Source of the DNA: Paulinella micropora
Lineage: Eukaryota > Cercozoa > Imbricatea > Euglyphida
Length of the DNA: 64,000 nt
Assembly: GCA_009731375.1 (NCBI GenBank)
Contig: BJOX01000042.1
Coordinates: forward strand, 644,584-708,583
Direction: 5' to 3'
The translations under genes and the position numbers were made by a program. The notes below the pieces were generated by a model. That model saw only the letters and a list, made by a program, of their open reading frames with translations, had not been told where the DNA came from and ran no database searches. Shown in pieces: positions 21,915-35,928 of the stretch; positions within the stretch are counted from its first letter, which is position 1; every line of letters starts with the position of its first letter.

Positions 21915-22500
21915 TGATTAACATCATAAGTCCATATTTCCAAATCTTGGACTCAATATTACTGATCTTGGGAAATGATTGAAATCTTGGATCCAAGATT
22001 TCAATATTGAAAACATGAAAAATATCTTGAATACAATTCTTAACATGTGTCCATGAAATAAATGTAAGACTCAAGATTAAATCTGTGTTCCAAGGTTTCA
22101 AGATTGCTTCTGTGTTCCAAGGTTTTATCATATATCCAAGATAGCAACCTTGGACTCAAGATCAATGATCTTGGAGCAGTGATTGTACAATCCTGGACAC
22201 GTGCCTAGCCAAGTCTCGGAAACGAGATTAAAACATGGATCCGATACTTTAATCTTGGAGTCAAGATTTTTTCTTATGTCCAAGATTTTTCCCTGTGTCC
22301 AAGATTTTATCTTGGGTCCGTGATTTTGTGTCCGAGATTGAATATCATGAGTCCAAGATTTGTATCTTAGGTTCGAGATTTTGAATCATATCCCAAGATT
22401 TTTGATCTCGGTTTGAAGAAAAAAAATCCCGGAACTTAACACAAATCTAGGGTCCGGGATCGTTAATCCCGTCCGAGATTTTTTTTTGTCCCGGTAGTGA
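21915..22500. repeat. Degenerate ccaagatt/aatcttgg minisatellite
   Basis: About 20 variants of tcttggactcaagatt in both orientations; same family as 8925-9090. Ends in a (GATA)n tract from 22500. No gene seen. Confidence 0.75.
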
Positions 22501-22619
22501 GACAGATAGACAGACAGATAGATAGATAGATAGATAGATAGATAGGTGACCGCTTTTGGTGCATTCATGCCTATTTTACTGTCTATTTCACTCCAATCCC
22601 TACATACATACATACATAC

Positions 22620-23440
22620 ATACATGTGAGAGGGGAAAACATGGTAAGTTCCCGGGAAATCAACGCAAAATATGATATGGGAGGGGAAAATGTGGTGAGT
22701 TCCCGGGAACTCAACGCAAATATCGCGGAAATTTCTCCAAATATGATATGAGAGGGGAAAACGTGGTAAGTTCCCGGTGATTACCGCAAAAATCGCGGAA
22801 ATTTCGCCAAATATAACATCAGAGGGGAAAACATGGTAAGTACCCGGAAAATCAACGAACAATCGCGGAAATTTTGTCAACTATGATATGAGAGGGGAAA
22901 ACGTGGTAAGTTTACTTATTACCATCACGGGAAGAAAATAAGGCTTTTGGATCCGGCCTGAATGGTGTGGTCACTTGACTGTGGAAAGTGACCATGGCCA
23001 CACAAAAAGTTGGGATGGTCACATGTCCATGGCCACGTGGCCAGCATTGTGCAGGTCATGGCCTGGAAAAATTCAATGGCTAGCACAATGGGCCACAGCG
23101 CTTCACAGTCAAGTGACCACACCAATCAGGCCGGGTCCAAAAACCTTATTTTTCACATTTTTTCCCGCTGTGGTAATAAGTAAAGTTCCCAGAAAATCAA
23201 CGCAATATCGCGGAAATTTCGCCAAATATGATATGAAAGGGGGAAAGTGTGGTAAGTTCCCGGGAAGTTAAAGCAAAAATCGCGGAAATTTCGCTAAATA
23301 CGATATGAGAGGGGAAGATGTGGTGAGTTCCCGATAAATCACCGCAAACCGCGGAAATTTTACCAATTATGATATGAGAGGGGAAAACATGGTAAGTTCC
23401 CGGGAAATTGACGCAAACATCGCGGAAATTTCGCTACCTT
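22620..23440. repeat. ~75-bp tandem array interrupted by a MITE
   Basis: About ten units of gagaggggaaaacgtggtaag, ttcccgggaaatcaacgcaa and atcgcggaaatttcgccaaa, ending atatgatat. Each unit contains a GTAAGT donor-like hexamer. The array is interrupted at 22912-23183 by an inserted element and resumes in register after it. Confidence 0.85.
22912..23183. mobile_element. MITE (272 bp) with ~75-bp terminal inverted repeats
   Basis: Ends ttacttattacc and ggtaataagtaa are inverted. The repeats continue as AAGGCTTTTGGATCCGGCCT, GAATGGTGTGGTCACTTGAC and their counterparts at the right end. The target is a tandem repeat unit (ggtaagttcccgg) split so that agt flanks both sides: a 3-bp duplication, or 4 bp (aagt) if the element is one base shorter. 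Superfamily not assigned. Confidence 0.85.
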
Positions 23441-23474
23441 CGCCTCCCGTCTTACCTGTGTAATTTATGTAACT

Positions 23475-23491
<17 letters not shown>

Positions 23492-23505
<14 letters not shown>

Positions 23506-23740
23506 GAGACATACTCTCATTTCGTCCAAGAAGTGCCCCGAAAGAACCAATCGAAAGAAGAAAGCACCTGATTTTGCCATCAACACCAAGCGTATGGAAA
23601 GACATTGAAGAAGAACTCCAATCCGCCCTCCCTCTCATCCTCTCCTTATCTCTCATCCTGCATTCCGTCATAGCCGTCCAGTGTTGCATAGCCCGGGCTA
23701 GGTCCCTTCGGGGGTTTAGGCCTTTACACAATGTCATCAT
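23492..23740 (-). CDS. Possible exon or short ORF, unknown
   Basis: Minus frame with non-repetitive sequence: GLNPRRDLARAMQHWTAMTE, then a charged stretch and FHTLGVDGKIRCFLLSIGSF. It runs into a (GATA)n tract at 23505 without a clear GT donor. It may be an exon of the same style as those at 35-62 kb. Weak. Confidence 0.25.
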
Positions 23741-23989
23741 TGTAGCTTGCGCAAGCTTACGGTGCTCAAAACACTTGGACTAACGGCTTCCTTTTCTTTC
23801 TCTTCTTCCTTATCCTCCCACTCTCCATTCCTAGATTGCCTTTTCCTTCAACGTCCTTCCTCCTCTTCTTTTTCCAGAACACAGTCTACCCGTGATTCCC
23901 ATCCCGGACACATGCACAGTACACAAATTATTGTTTGATGTGAAACTGCGTTCCTTTGCAAGGACTACATTCCTTTGCGACATCTCATC

Positions 23990-23991
23990 TA

Positions 23992-24033
<42 letters not shown>

Positions 24034-24139
24034 CTATCTATCTCTATCTATCTCTTTCTATCTCTTTCTATCTGAATGTGTGTGACCGTCTTGCGTTGTA
24101 GTCAAGTGTACCCTCCTTCTCTAATAGATAATATCTATA

Positions 24140-24176
<37 letters not shown>

Positions 24177-24465
24177 CTCTATCGATCTCTATCTATCTCT
24201 TTCTATCTGAATGTGTGTGACCGTCTTGCGTTGTAGTCAAATGTACCCTCCGTCTTGCGTTGTAGTCAAATGTGTGTGACCGTCTTGCCTTTGTCGTCTA
24301 GTATGAAAGAAGATGTATGTATGTATGTATGTATGTAATGTATGTATGTAATGTATGTATGTAATGTATGTGTGTAATGCATGTATGCAATATATGTATA
24401 TGTGTGTAAGTATGTATGTATGTATGTATGTATGTATGTTTTACGTATGTATGTATACATGTATT

Positions 24466-24496
<31 letters not shown>

Positions 24497-24648
24497 TTAT
24501 GTATGTAATGTATGTGTGTAATGCATGTATGTAATGTATGTATGTAATGTATGTATGTAATGTATGTATGTAATGTATGTATGTAATGTATGTATGTTAT
24601 GTATGTATATAATGTATGTATGTTATGTATGTTATGTACGTATGTATG

Positions 24649-24679
<31 letters not shown>

Positions 24680-24700
24680 TGTATGTATGTTTGCATGTAT
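23990..24700. repeat. (CTAT)n then (ATGT)n microsatellites with short islands
   Basis: Islands containing TGTGTGACCGTCTTGCGTTG and TAGTCAA recur at 24075, 24212 and 24270 between the microsatellite tracts. A separate island at 23953-23995 (ttgcaaggactacattcctt) recurs inverted at 34447-34481. Confidence 0.8.
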
Positions 24701-24756
24701 GTACAGAAAGAGAGAGAGAGAAAGGGGGGGAGACACAGACAGACAGACAGACAGAC

Positions 24757-24804
24757 CGGTGTCGACAAAACTTCATACGCACTTGCAATGCGAATAAATC
24801 TTGC
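24757..24804 (-). CDS. Candidate 48-nt exon, minus strand
   Basis: Acceptor acattag before 24804 and donor GTCTGT after 24757. One frame reads QDLFALQVRMKFCRH. A diverged copy of its 5' half lies upstream (higher coordinates) at about 25028-25063 beyond (TA)n. That is the same edge-copy arrangement as the VHL-gene exons. No family can be assigned from 15 residues. Confidence 0.4.
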
Positions 24805-24810
24805 CTAATG

Positions 24811-25403
<593 letters not shown>

Positions 25404-25477
25404 CTGAATTCCCTTTCGCCTACACGAAGGTGGCGATCAGATAACTAGGGGGGGAGGAAGTCATTGGGAATGACACG

Positions 25478-26781
25478 ATGGCGGCGATCAGTGGGATCGG
25501 AAAACACTTTCAGGACAAATATGGGGGACAGCCGTGGTATCGGCAAGCGTTACGGCGAACGCAGGGATGGGTGAATGGGGTGTCGGGCTCGACGCCACTA
25601 ACAGGAACGATGCTATTCACGTTTCGTCTTTCGGATGATTCGGTGTATACGCATAAGTTCTGGATGGTACCGGCGTACACGGGAGGATTATTATGCGCAC
25701 ACATATCGATTGTGCTGGGGGAATTGTGAGATATAGTACGGGCGAGAACGCACTGGCATATAAGCTGGTAACATGGTCGGCGGATGACGACCCGCAAGGA
25801 AAGAAGGACGGATGGACCGCTGGTGATTTTACGGCGGCAACGGTAGATTTGTCGAAGGAGACGGCGGCCGACGAAGCGGCACGCAAGGTTTTCGGTTGGG
25901 GATCCTCAGGAAACGGAGGAGGAAAGTACGTCGGAGGATGAGTGGACGCCTGACAGATTAGCCGCATTGTGCGACATACGGTTTGACCAGTTGAGGGAAC
26001 AACGGAAACTGGCGACGGATGGGTTTCCACTACATTGGCGCAATTTGGGGTACCAGCACAAGGAAATGGATGGCAGGACGTTGCCAAGGGCCCAGGAATC
26101 ATAGATTTCCTCAAGGACAAGTGGGGCGATGAGCCCATCATGGCTGACTCTGTGGCAGGGATAAAGAAAGCGTTGAAGAATCGGATTTCTCATGCGGACT
26201 TCACGATCGTACTGCCGGTGGGCAGGTGAACGGAAAGGTGGTGGTACGATATCGAGGATTTCCTGGTTCAGGACCCGATACCAATTATTATACCGAGCCG
26301 GGCACAAAAGCTCGTTATAGCGTGTAGGATGGGATCAAGGCAGGGGGCAAGGAAGTAGCGGCAGGAACTCCTTGGTTGGGACTTGGCGGTGATCCGAAAT
26401 GAGGCATTCACCCATACCTCTGGGGTATACCACAGAACACACGCGACCCAGTACGCAATGATGATCGACCAATTGGCGAGGTATGCGGATCAGGAGAAAC
26501 AAACACCCACATTATATCGGTCTCGGGCAGGATTTGATGAGGATGGCATGGAAGCCTCGGTGGATGATATAGCCGGGAAGGCTACGGACGAGCAGATCAA
26601 GGAGGAAACGGATAAGGCACGGGAGGCCTTGCGGGTGCAGGCTAAATAATGGCAGGGGAGCGAGAAGTCCAAGGAGGACGTGCTCGCGATGATGAATGAG
26701 CACATGGAGGTTTTTGGGCCTGTGGAAGGGGGATCGGTCAAACACCATACGGCGGTGTTTCACAGGGAAATGGGATAGGAA
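25478..26781 (+). pseudogene. Retrotransposon region upstream of RT
   Basis: Broken plus frames 25478-25729, 25693-25941, 26035-26229 and 26383-26649. Sequence is not repetitive and looks coding (WMVPAYTGGLLCAHISIVLG; IIDFLKDKWGDEPIMADSVA), but no protease or gag motif can be identified. By position it should be the gag/protease part. Confidence 0.5.
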
Positions 26782-27650
26782 GTGTCTGGAATAGGGCGGC
26801 CTTCGCGACTCAGCTACCACGAAGACAAGATCGCCAAGGAAATGAAGGCGGAACTGTTGGAAAAGGGGTGGATAGAGGCCCGGTTATCGGAATACTCTTC
26901 GCCGGTGCGGATGGCGCCGAAGCCGGATGGCACATTGCGAATGTGCACAAACTATTGGAAGATCAACCAGATCATAAAGAGGATCGAGACGCCGGTTCCG
27001 GATGTACGGCGGGGAGTGGAAGTGCTGCGAAAGGCGAAGATATACTCCACTTTGGATCTGAAGAGTGGTTTCTGCCAAATATCATTGGCAGAAGAGAGCC
27101 AATACCTCACGGCCTTCATGGTTGGAATGATGACCTATGTATGGAAGGCCTTGCCGATGGGGCTCAAGGTTGCTCCGGGAATCTTCCAGAAGGCGATGAC
27201 TGAGATGCAAGGGGCGAAGTTCCGCGATGACAATTTGCTTTTAAGCATGGCGATACGTCCACGTACGCATTTGCGTATCTGGATGATGTCATAATATACT
27301 CTAACTCGGTGGAAGAGCACATGGAACACCTCAGGGATATCATGAGCCGGGTTAAGGCATTCGGGTTTCGGCTCAATGCCAAGAAGTGCTATTTCATGCA
27401 AAAACGCATTCAATATTTGGGATACGATATTGAGAACGGAACATGCACAATCGCGGCTAAGAAGATGGAAGCATTGGATGCAATGTCGATGCCGATGAGC
27501 AAATCGGATCTACACTCGTTCATTTCTTGGGCGCAATACTATGCAGAGTTTATCCCGAATTTGGCCAATCGGGCGGAGTCCATACGGAAGCACATGAAGA
27601 ACTTCAAGGGGGACTGGGCAAATTCGGATGAGTGGGGGCAAGACGTCTAG
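26782..27650 (+). pseudogene. Reverse transcriptase (Ty3 type)
   Basis: Motifs in order: MKAELLEKGWIEARLSEYSS with SPVRMAPKPDGTLRMC; STLDLKSGFCQISLA; LPMGLKVAPGIFQKAM; and the catalytic YLDDVI (codons 27275-27292), which lies in a different frame from the previous motifs (indel near 27230-27260). Then HMEHLRDIMSRVKAFGFRLN, KKCYFMQKRIQYLGYDI and the connection domain (DLHSFISWAQYYAEFIPNLA). The frame ends at TAG 27648. Confidence 0.92.
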
Positions 27651-27665
27651 GATGCCGTAAATGAC

Positions 27666-28155
27666 TTGCGGGGTACAATCCTGAAGGATCCGTTAACGGA
27701 GGACGGAACAGTGCTGAGGTTGCCAGACTTCAACGCACCTTTTATCCTGGATACGGACGCGTCGGCGTACGCGATAGGGGGGGTGGGGGGGGGGGGGGGG
27801 GCCNNNNNNNNNNGGGGGGGGGGGGGGGGGGGGGGGGGGTGCTACAACAGGCAGACGGCAAGGGACGGCTACGGCCAGTGATCTTTCTTAGTCGGCGAAT
27901 GCCGAATGCGGAAAGGCAATATTGCACGAGGCAACGGGAAGCTTTGGCTATTGTCTGGGGATTCAAACGATTAAGAGAATACCTGTGGGGGGCGAAGGAC
28001 ACAAAGGTGAGGACGGACTATAACAACCTGCGGTGGTTGATGTCGCAAGACCAGACGGGACGTCTGGCACGGTGGCAACAGGAGTTATCGGAGTAAAATT
28101 TTCAGGTAGGGTACATCAAGGGAAAGGAGAACTTGGCTGATTATCAGTCGAGGTC
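27666..28155 (+). pseudogene. Retrotransposon RNase H
   Basis: FILDTDASAYAIGGV with the first catalytic Asp is followed by poly-G and a 10-N gap (27804-27813). Then come VIFLSRRMPNAERQYCTRQR, EALAIVWGFKRLREYLWG, RTDYNNLRWLM and, after an in-frame TAA at 28094-28096, IKGKENLADYQSR. In Ty3 elements the last motif usually contains a catalytic Asp (N-x-A-D), seen here as NLAD. Confidence 0.85.
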
Positions 28156-28980
28156 GGGCGGAAGGGAGGAGGTGCTCCTCAAGGTAAGGGGAGGGGGAAC
28201 CGAAAAAGCGCCAGGTACCGGAGGTATTCACGGTCAAGCCGGTATGGGATGGGGACCAGAGAAGGGGGATGAACCTAACACGATTTGGGTTCACCACGGC
28301 GGCGGCGGTATTGACGGTTTGGGGGTACATGGATTTGGAAAAGATAGAGAAAGAAGCGGATTTCGAGGATAAGAAACCGATAAATGGCATGGTATATGCG
28401 GCGGAAATGTCGGCGGCATACAAGTTTCGGACGACCGGAGACATGGGGAAACAGGAATGCGACAGGGACCTTCGGCTTTATGAGGCGGCTCACATTAATC
28501 CGCGGGAATGCTGTGAGGAACATGGGGACCAATACGGGAGGGACAACCTCGAGGAGTACGAATGGAACGCGGCATTGAGAGAGGCCATGCTTTCCATGGC
28601 GGCAGTTGCCGATAGTGGGCAAATTATCGTCGGGGATAAGAAGGACGAGGAGCAGCAGCGGCAGGAGCCGGTGGGCTTCAAGATGTTGGAAAAGACACAC
28701 CCTAGTAGGGTGGCGCTGGATTTGGAAACGGATACGCAAATCAGTTTGCTTCGGTGGATAAACTTCGGAGTCTGACAAGTGAGGAAAGGAATTACCAGGC
28801 GATTCAGCACGTGGAAAACCCAACGCCGGAAACGCGCACCGAGGCGGTGAAAAGGCAGCTAAAGACGCACACGTACTCGGATGTGTTAATTTAGTATATG
28901 GGGACGGACGGCAGATACAGGGATGATCCGGAACGGTGGACAGTATGGGTACCGCGCGCGCCGGCGTTGCGGCACGCGAT
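28156..28980 (+). pseudogene. Spacer between RNase H and integrase
   Basis: A plus frame 28269-28775 reads NGMVYAAEMSAAYKFRTTGD and ECDRDLRLYEAAHINPRECC; no known domain. It ends near 28775 and the reading resumes as RNYQAIQHVEN-like sequence. Unusually long (~800 bp) for a Ty3 RNase H-integrase spacer. Confidence 0.45.
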
Positions 28981-28981
28981 C

Positions 28982-30044
28982 TTGATCGGGGCACACAACT
29001 GTCCCATGCAGAGTCATCCGGGATTGGAAAAGATGAAATGGTCATTGGCAAGGAAGTTCTACTGGGGGAATATGAGGGACGTCGAGAGGTTTATCGACGG
29101 CTACGCATCATGTCAGCGGGCTAAGACGCCTTACGATGCGAACAAAGGGCTGATCGGTGCACATCGATTACGTGGGGCCACTGCCGGAGGCAGGGGATGG
29201 GGGATTCAAATATATCCTTACGGTTATCGATCGGGCGTCCAATTACGTGATCACGGTGCCCACGAAGGATGACACCAAGGAAACAACTGCTAAGGCACTC
29301 GTCGACTGTGTCTTTAGCAGGATTGGGGTTCCGAGGAAGATCATTTCGGATCGGGGGAGTTCGTTCATCAATTGGATATCGAACGAGCTGAATGCGTACT
29401 CTGGGTTTCAATGGAACTATGTCACGGTTTATAACCCGATGGCTAATAGCAAGATCGAGCGGATGCACAAAACTATGAAGGCGTCCTTGAAGATATACTG
29501 TCAGAATAACCAGAAGGTCTGGCCGGAAACGGTACATGCTTTCACGTCTGCGGTTAACAACCTGGAGTCTTCGTCTTTGGGAGGGCATGTTCGGCTTTGC
29601 CCGAATCAGTTGGTACACGGAAGGGTGTTGAACACACCTACGGATGTCCTGAAGCAGAAGGCGCTCTATGAGCCAACGGAATTGATGGCGTGCCGTTTGA
29701 GAGCGATGGCGGAGACGGAACTCATGGTCCGGAAACAACGGGAGGCGGAGATGCGGCGTACGGACGCCAGGGGGCAGCAGAAGTACAAGCACGTGGAGTT
29801 CAATGTGGGGGACACTGTCTTGTTATACCTCCCGAGCATCCCGGTGGGATTATCGGTGAAGCTATATGAGATATGGCAGGGGCCATATCAGGTGGTACAG
29901 CAGACAGCGGCATACAACTGCAAAATTCGTCATCAACGGACGAATAAGAACAGATTGTGCACGTACGGCGGTTGGTTAATTAAGTTCTCACCGTTATTAT
30001 TGGATTATGAGACGGATGCGCAGGCACTGGCGCACGGCGAATGA
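28982..30044 (+). CDS. Retrotransposon integrase
   Basis: The zinc-binding N-terminus has the two His (AHNCPMQSHPG) and SCQRAK, but the first Cys of the usual CxxC pair is Tyr. A frame change near 29150 precedes the core. The DDE triad is intact: Asp at 29166 (HIDYVGPLPEAG), Asp at 29349 (ISDRGSSFI) and Glu at 29457 (KIERMHKTM), with 35 residues between the last two. The C-terminal GPY/F-like module has VGDTVLLYLPS and YEIWQGPYQV. The stretch 29157-30044 is unbroken, 295 codons. Confidence 0.9.
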
Positions 30045-30151
30045 CTGGGGCAATCCGACGCCTTTGCTTACTCGTTCGCAGCGGGCGGAGGAGATTGCGA
30101 GGTTAACGGAACCAGCTCTCGTATGAGAAGGAGGAGGAGGAGAAGCAGAGG

Positions 30152-30819
30152 TTGCGGGATGCAATCGCGGAACTGGAAACAGGCTCTCATGAAAGAGCAC
30201 CAAGAAGGCAACGCCAAGGGGGGAGTGACGCGGACAGCAAGGAGGAAGTCAAGGAGAGGCGGGGGGAGTCAGGTGGAGTGGTAGGAGCGCCACAGCAGGA
30301 AGAGAAGAAGGAGGAGAAGCAGAGGGAGGAGAAGCAAGGGGCACAACCGGCTCTTCCGAGGCCACCACCAGAAGGCCAGGATGGGAGCGGACGGCGGCCA
30401 CAGGCGGAGAAGTGGGTGCAGGACCCAGTCAAGATCGATGAAATCCACTGGCGGGCGGCAAGTTCTACTTGATGCGACCGGCGGCCAGGGAGGTCGCGGA
30501 CGACACGATGGATGACTTTTACGTCATGCGGATACTGAAGGTTGGGGGATGTACAAAGTCAAAAGCGGCTGCGGGCATTGCTCCGGTAATGCAGTTTTGG
30601 AAAAGTGGTGATGCGACGAACTTGGAGAAGGGCCGCCGGTTCAGTCCAGTTTTTCTGGAGAACTGGGGGCAAAAGCGGGAAACGTGGGATGTGAGTATCC
30701 AGTTGGACGACAAGGACCACACGCCTTATACGGTCCAGACGCGACCTAGGATGGTCCTGGATATGCCTTCTGACCTCACCGAGGATTGGCGATTTCCCAC
30801 CATGATTCATCTGGGATGA
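30152..30819 (+). CDS. Retrotransposon C-terminal ORFs, unknown
   Basis: Two abutting frames. 30152-30472 is Glu/Lys/Arg/Pro-rich (a charged linker). 30469-30819 is globular (DDTMDDFYVMRILKVGGCTK; FLENWGQKRETWDVSIQLDD). It might be a chromodomain-like or element-specific tail, but no chromodomain aromatic cage is evident. It ends shortly before a (GA)n tract. Confidence 0.5.
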
Positions 30820-30943
30820 GGTGGAGGAGAAAGGCCTGCCCTTTGAGATCATCGGGGCACCATCGGCAAAGGTGGGATCGAGGGGAAGGAAACGTCCCTC
30901 GGGGCCGGAAAGGAAGACAAGGAGGGGAAGAAGATGAGAATGA

Positions 30944-30944
<1 letters not shown>

Positions 30945-31025
<81 letters not shown>
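30945..31025. repeat. (GA)n microsatellite
   Basis: Dinucleotide tract within the 3' part of the retrotransposon. Confidence 0.95.
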
Positions 31026-31029
<4 letters not shown>

Positions 31030-31125
31030 ACGAGAAAAAATGTTGACCGAGCCCGGGGTGGTGCGCCCGGGGGAAACGGCTGAATGATACCCAAGGGTCA
31101 ATTGATCCATAGGTGTATGGTATAC

Positions 31126-31375
31126 ACCAATCACGCGCAGGGACGCGATGATATAAGTTTATTTCCGCGCAGGGCGCGATGATATAATTTTATTCCGCGC
31201 AGGGACGCGATGATACAATTTTATTTCCACGCAGGGCGCGATGATACAATTTTATTCCGCGCAGGGACGCGATGATATAAATTTATTCCGCGCGGGCCGC
31301 GATGTTTACTTTGTATTCCGCGCAGGGACGCGACGATGTAATTTTGAAATCCGCGCAGGGACGCGATGACAGACC
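31126..31375. repeat. ~31-bp minisatellite, about eight units
   Basis: Unit ccgcgcagggacgcgatgat plus ataattttatt. A stray related unit (cacgcggggacgcgatga) lies at 31636. GC core alternating with AT spacer; non-coding. Confidence 0.9.
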
Positions 31376-32035
31376 TAAAAGGCTTTGAAGGACAATGATC
31401 ATGGTCGCCAGGGAGCGAGACCACTAACACGGCAGGATTGATCAGCCTTGCCCCAACATATTATATACATCCTCTCAGCCTGCGGTGGCATGACAAGGGT
31501 AAGCGTACGGGGTACGAGCATGGTATAATGGTCGGCATGAATGAATGAAAAGAAGAGAGAACGAGATGAGAAAGGAAGAAGAAAGAGATCAGGGCATCGG
31601 GAATGATCATCCTTTGAATTATATATGAATTCTTCCACGCGGGGACGCGATGAAGGGCATTGGGACTGAACGGGAATATCTTGTCCGCCAACGAGCGAAA
31701 CCGCGGGCTTTATGGGACTGATCACCCCCCTTACTTTACTTAATTACCGCTATAACGGCGATGTAACGGGATTCCGAAGATGGGGAATATGGGAATGGGA
31801 CCCTGGTGGCGTTGGAAACAGGGGGAGAGAGGATACATGGGAATGGATAGGGACGGCAGTAATAAGGGGTACTGAGACAGGGTCGTTTCAAGCATGGAGT
31901 GGTAGAACCGGAGGACCGCGGCGGGGAGTATCAAAGGCGTTGGAGGGGGGCCTTCCCTCAACGACGTCTTGAATCACTTCTGGGCTACGCGACCGGGACT
32001 ACAGCGTCACCTGGGGCCATAAGTTGATACAATTT
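31376..32035. other. Unique sequence, no gene seen
   Basis: Between two minisatellites, probably retrotransposon 3' sequence. Short frames only. Confidence 0.4.
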
Positions 32036-32280
32036 TCACGATTCGAGCGGATTCGAAATCGGAGGTGGATTGATCAAATTCCCACTGGTTTCGTGGCAAT
32101 TTTCGACGTTCGAGTGGAAGTGGATGGATTGATCAAATTCCCACTAGTTTCGTGGCAATTTTCGATGTTCGAGTGGAAGTGGATGGATTGATCTAATTCC
32201 CACTAGTTTCGTGGCAATTTTCGACGTTCGAGTGGAAGTGGATGGATTGATCATGTCGAATTCCCACTAGTTACATTGCA
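32036..32280. repeat. ~62-bp minisatellite, four units
   Basis: Unit ttcccactagtttcgtggca, attttcgacgttcgagtgga, agtggatggattgatcaaa. The first and last units are diverged. Confidence 0.9.
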
Positions 32281-32692
32281 GTTTTCATGGATTCAGATGT
32301 TACACGAGAGGGCTTATGCAGGATTATGGTGACGGCAGATATGTGGCAACACATTTTACGTGGGTAGTCTCATGCAAAATGTTTCTTCTGACGCAATAGA
32401 AGCGTATCGGATTTCGAATCTGGGGAATAATGCGGAACCGATGGGCTTAAATCGGACAAACATGGAATTTATCAATAACTATCCGGGGGGGGGGGTAGTA
32501 TAGACCAGGCTCACACTAGGTTGGGGGGAGGTGACGATGAGTGAATTTAGGATAACACGGGGTGTGCAATTTATCTGAGGGGAAGTGTCCAGTCACAGCT
32601 CATCTCTCGAGACAATGTTCATATTTTATCACGGTTTGATTCGGCTGGTCTTAACTCGACTTCTCGCGCCGTCCACCCTGACGAGTGCACGC

Positions 32693-33000
32693 TCGGGGGG
32701 GAGAGGGGATTGTGCCGGCCCATCCGGTATATAATGGCATTACTCTTAATGTTCCGGTCTGTCAGTTTGCTTGGCTTGGAGATTACGTAGTCCCTCTAGG
32801 TTAGGTATTCCACAGTCTCCATGTCGTTAGATAGTTGTTATAATATTAAATATTGAGTCACTGTAACAGATGGTCGAACGATCGGTCCTTTGATCTTTCA
32901 CGATATCTGAATAAGCATTTGGCAATTAAATAAAATAATAATGGTTTTGGCCGGTCGTTAAAGTGCTCAGCCTGTCTGATACACTTCGGCTCCCCTCCGG
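32693..33000 (+). repeat. Candidate polypurine tract and 3' LTR start
   Basis: The purine run ggggggagagggga (32694-32708) is followed by TTGTGCCGGCCCATCC and a TATA-like tataatgg. This is the arrangement at a retrotransposon PPT/3' LTR border, with the LTR beginning TGT. The far LTR end and a matching 5' LTR are not found, so this stays tentative. Confidence 0.35.
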
Positions 33001-33880
33001 AGTTTCCCAAGGCACCTCAGCTATCCTACCACAGCCAACCTACACACCGCCAAGCACTCGAAAATGGCGTCAGTCTCTTTCAAACAAAGCAGAGGGGCAA
33101 GCAAAGAAACTTGAGGCCCGTAACTCCCAGGCCTGCAGGCTATAATCTATTAGTTTGAAAGTATTAAACTTTCAGTACGCCTTCACACCGTGACGCTCAG
33201 CTGAGCTTTCCGAGCCTCTCCGACTCTGCGATCAGCGTTTTTACGGAACGTGAGATGTTTTAGAACAATATTAATAAATTAAATGCATAACACCGCGTAG
33301 TATATTCTTCCACTTACCGACTTTTAATAGTAAAAAACGCTTGCTCTTTCGTAGAGATGAAGAGGAAGCATGTGAGTAGGCGAACATCGGTATTCATGAA
33401 AAACTAGGGCAGACGGAGAGAGAAGGAAGCAGACTACAGGGATTATTCTCTGCTGCTATGATTTTCGTTGATTAGGTAATTACCCGGTCACTCACGGACC
33501 TAGTACCTTTATGCTTTCCGGTTTGCTGAGAGGCTTCGTTAGAAGCCGCGATGCCCAATCGACACTTCAATCCGCAAGTAGATAGCAGAACTGACAACTC
33601 AGGTACTCACGCTGAATTAAAGGCCGCACGACTGTAATTATTACACAATGATTATTATCCAATCCTGGATGCCAATAAAGTCCGTTACTTCCGTTGCTCT
33701 TATTGACTAGAACTTCGCGGTTATTCGACTATACGAATAAAATACTTTCCCTCTCACAAAGCAAATACTAACGGCAAACGTAATTAACCTTCCAACGGAC
33801 TACAGGGATTATTCTCTGTTGTCATGATTTTAGGCGGTGATGCTGACTGTTTCACCCACATCCCCCGTCACCTGACATAT
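33001..33880. other. Unique non-coding stretch
   Basis: No gene seen. A 30-bp segment (ggactacagggattattctc) appears at about 33433 and again at 33797, so a small duplication is present. Confidence 0.4.
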
Positions 33881-33887
33881 ATATTGA

Positions 33888-35535
<1,648 letters not shown>

Positions 35536-35577
35536 AGATGTACGATTGCCTAGACGATGCGTGCGCCGCGCAGTTTT

Positions 35578-35617
<40 letters not shown>

Positions 35618-35793
35618 ATAGATAGATGTACGGTTGCATAGAAGATGCGTGCGCCGCGCAGTTTGATAGATAGATAGATAGATAGATAGACGGATAGATA
35701 GACAGATAGATAGATAGATAGATTAGATGTACGGTTGCATAGCAGATGCGTGCGCCGCGCAGTTTGATAGATAGATAGATAGATTAGATGTAC

Positions 35794-35869
35794 GGTTGCA
35801 TAGAAGATGCGTGCCCCTTTCAGTTTGAGCCGTTTCCCACCCACCACCGTGCGCGCGATCCAGGGGTGG
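35794..35869 (-). CDS. VHL gene 2, exon F (end of the beta domain)
   Basis: Acceptor atag before 35869, donor GTACAT after 35794, 76 nt, phase 2 to 0. Codes [15 protein letters not shown] and GARIFYAT. The first base completes an Arg codon split from exon E. Five 5'-edge copies lie upstream (35977-36367). Three 3'-edge copies lie downstream (35537-35765); the outermost has a TAG after KLRGARIV. Confidence 0.7.
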
Positions 35870-35894
35870 CTATAGATAGATAGATAGATAGATT

Positions 35895-35928
<34 letters not shown>

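Larger units (their letters stand above)
25478..30819 (+). mobile_element. Ty3-type LTR retrotransposon, degenerate, 5' end missing
   Basis: Order upstream region - reverse transcriptase - RNase H - integrase is that of Ty3/gypsy (Metaviridae) elements. Frames are broken by indels and stops throughout, so it is probably inactive. No gag zinc knuckle or protease D(T/S)G motif is visible. The left side runs into (TA)n and a gap, and no copy of the downstream LTR-like sequence was found before 25478. Confidence 0.85.
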
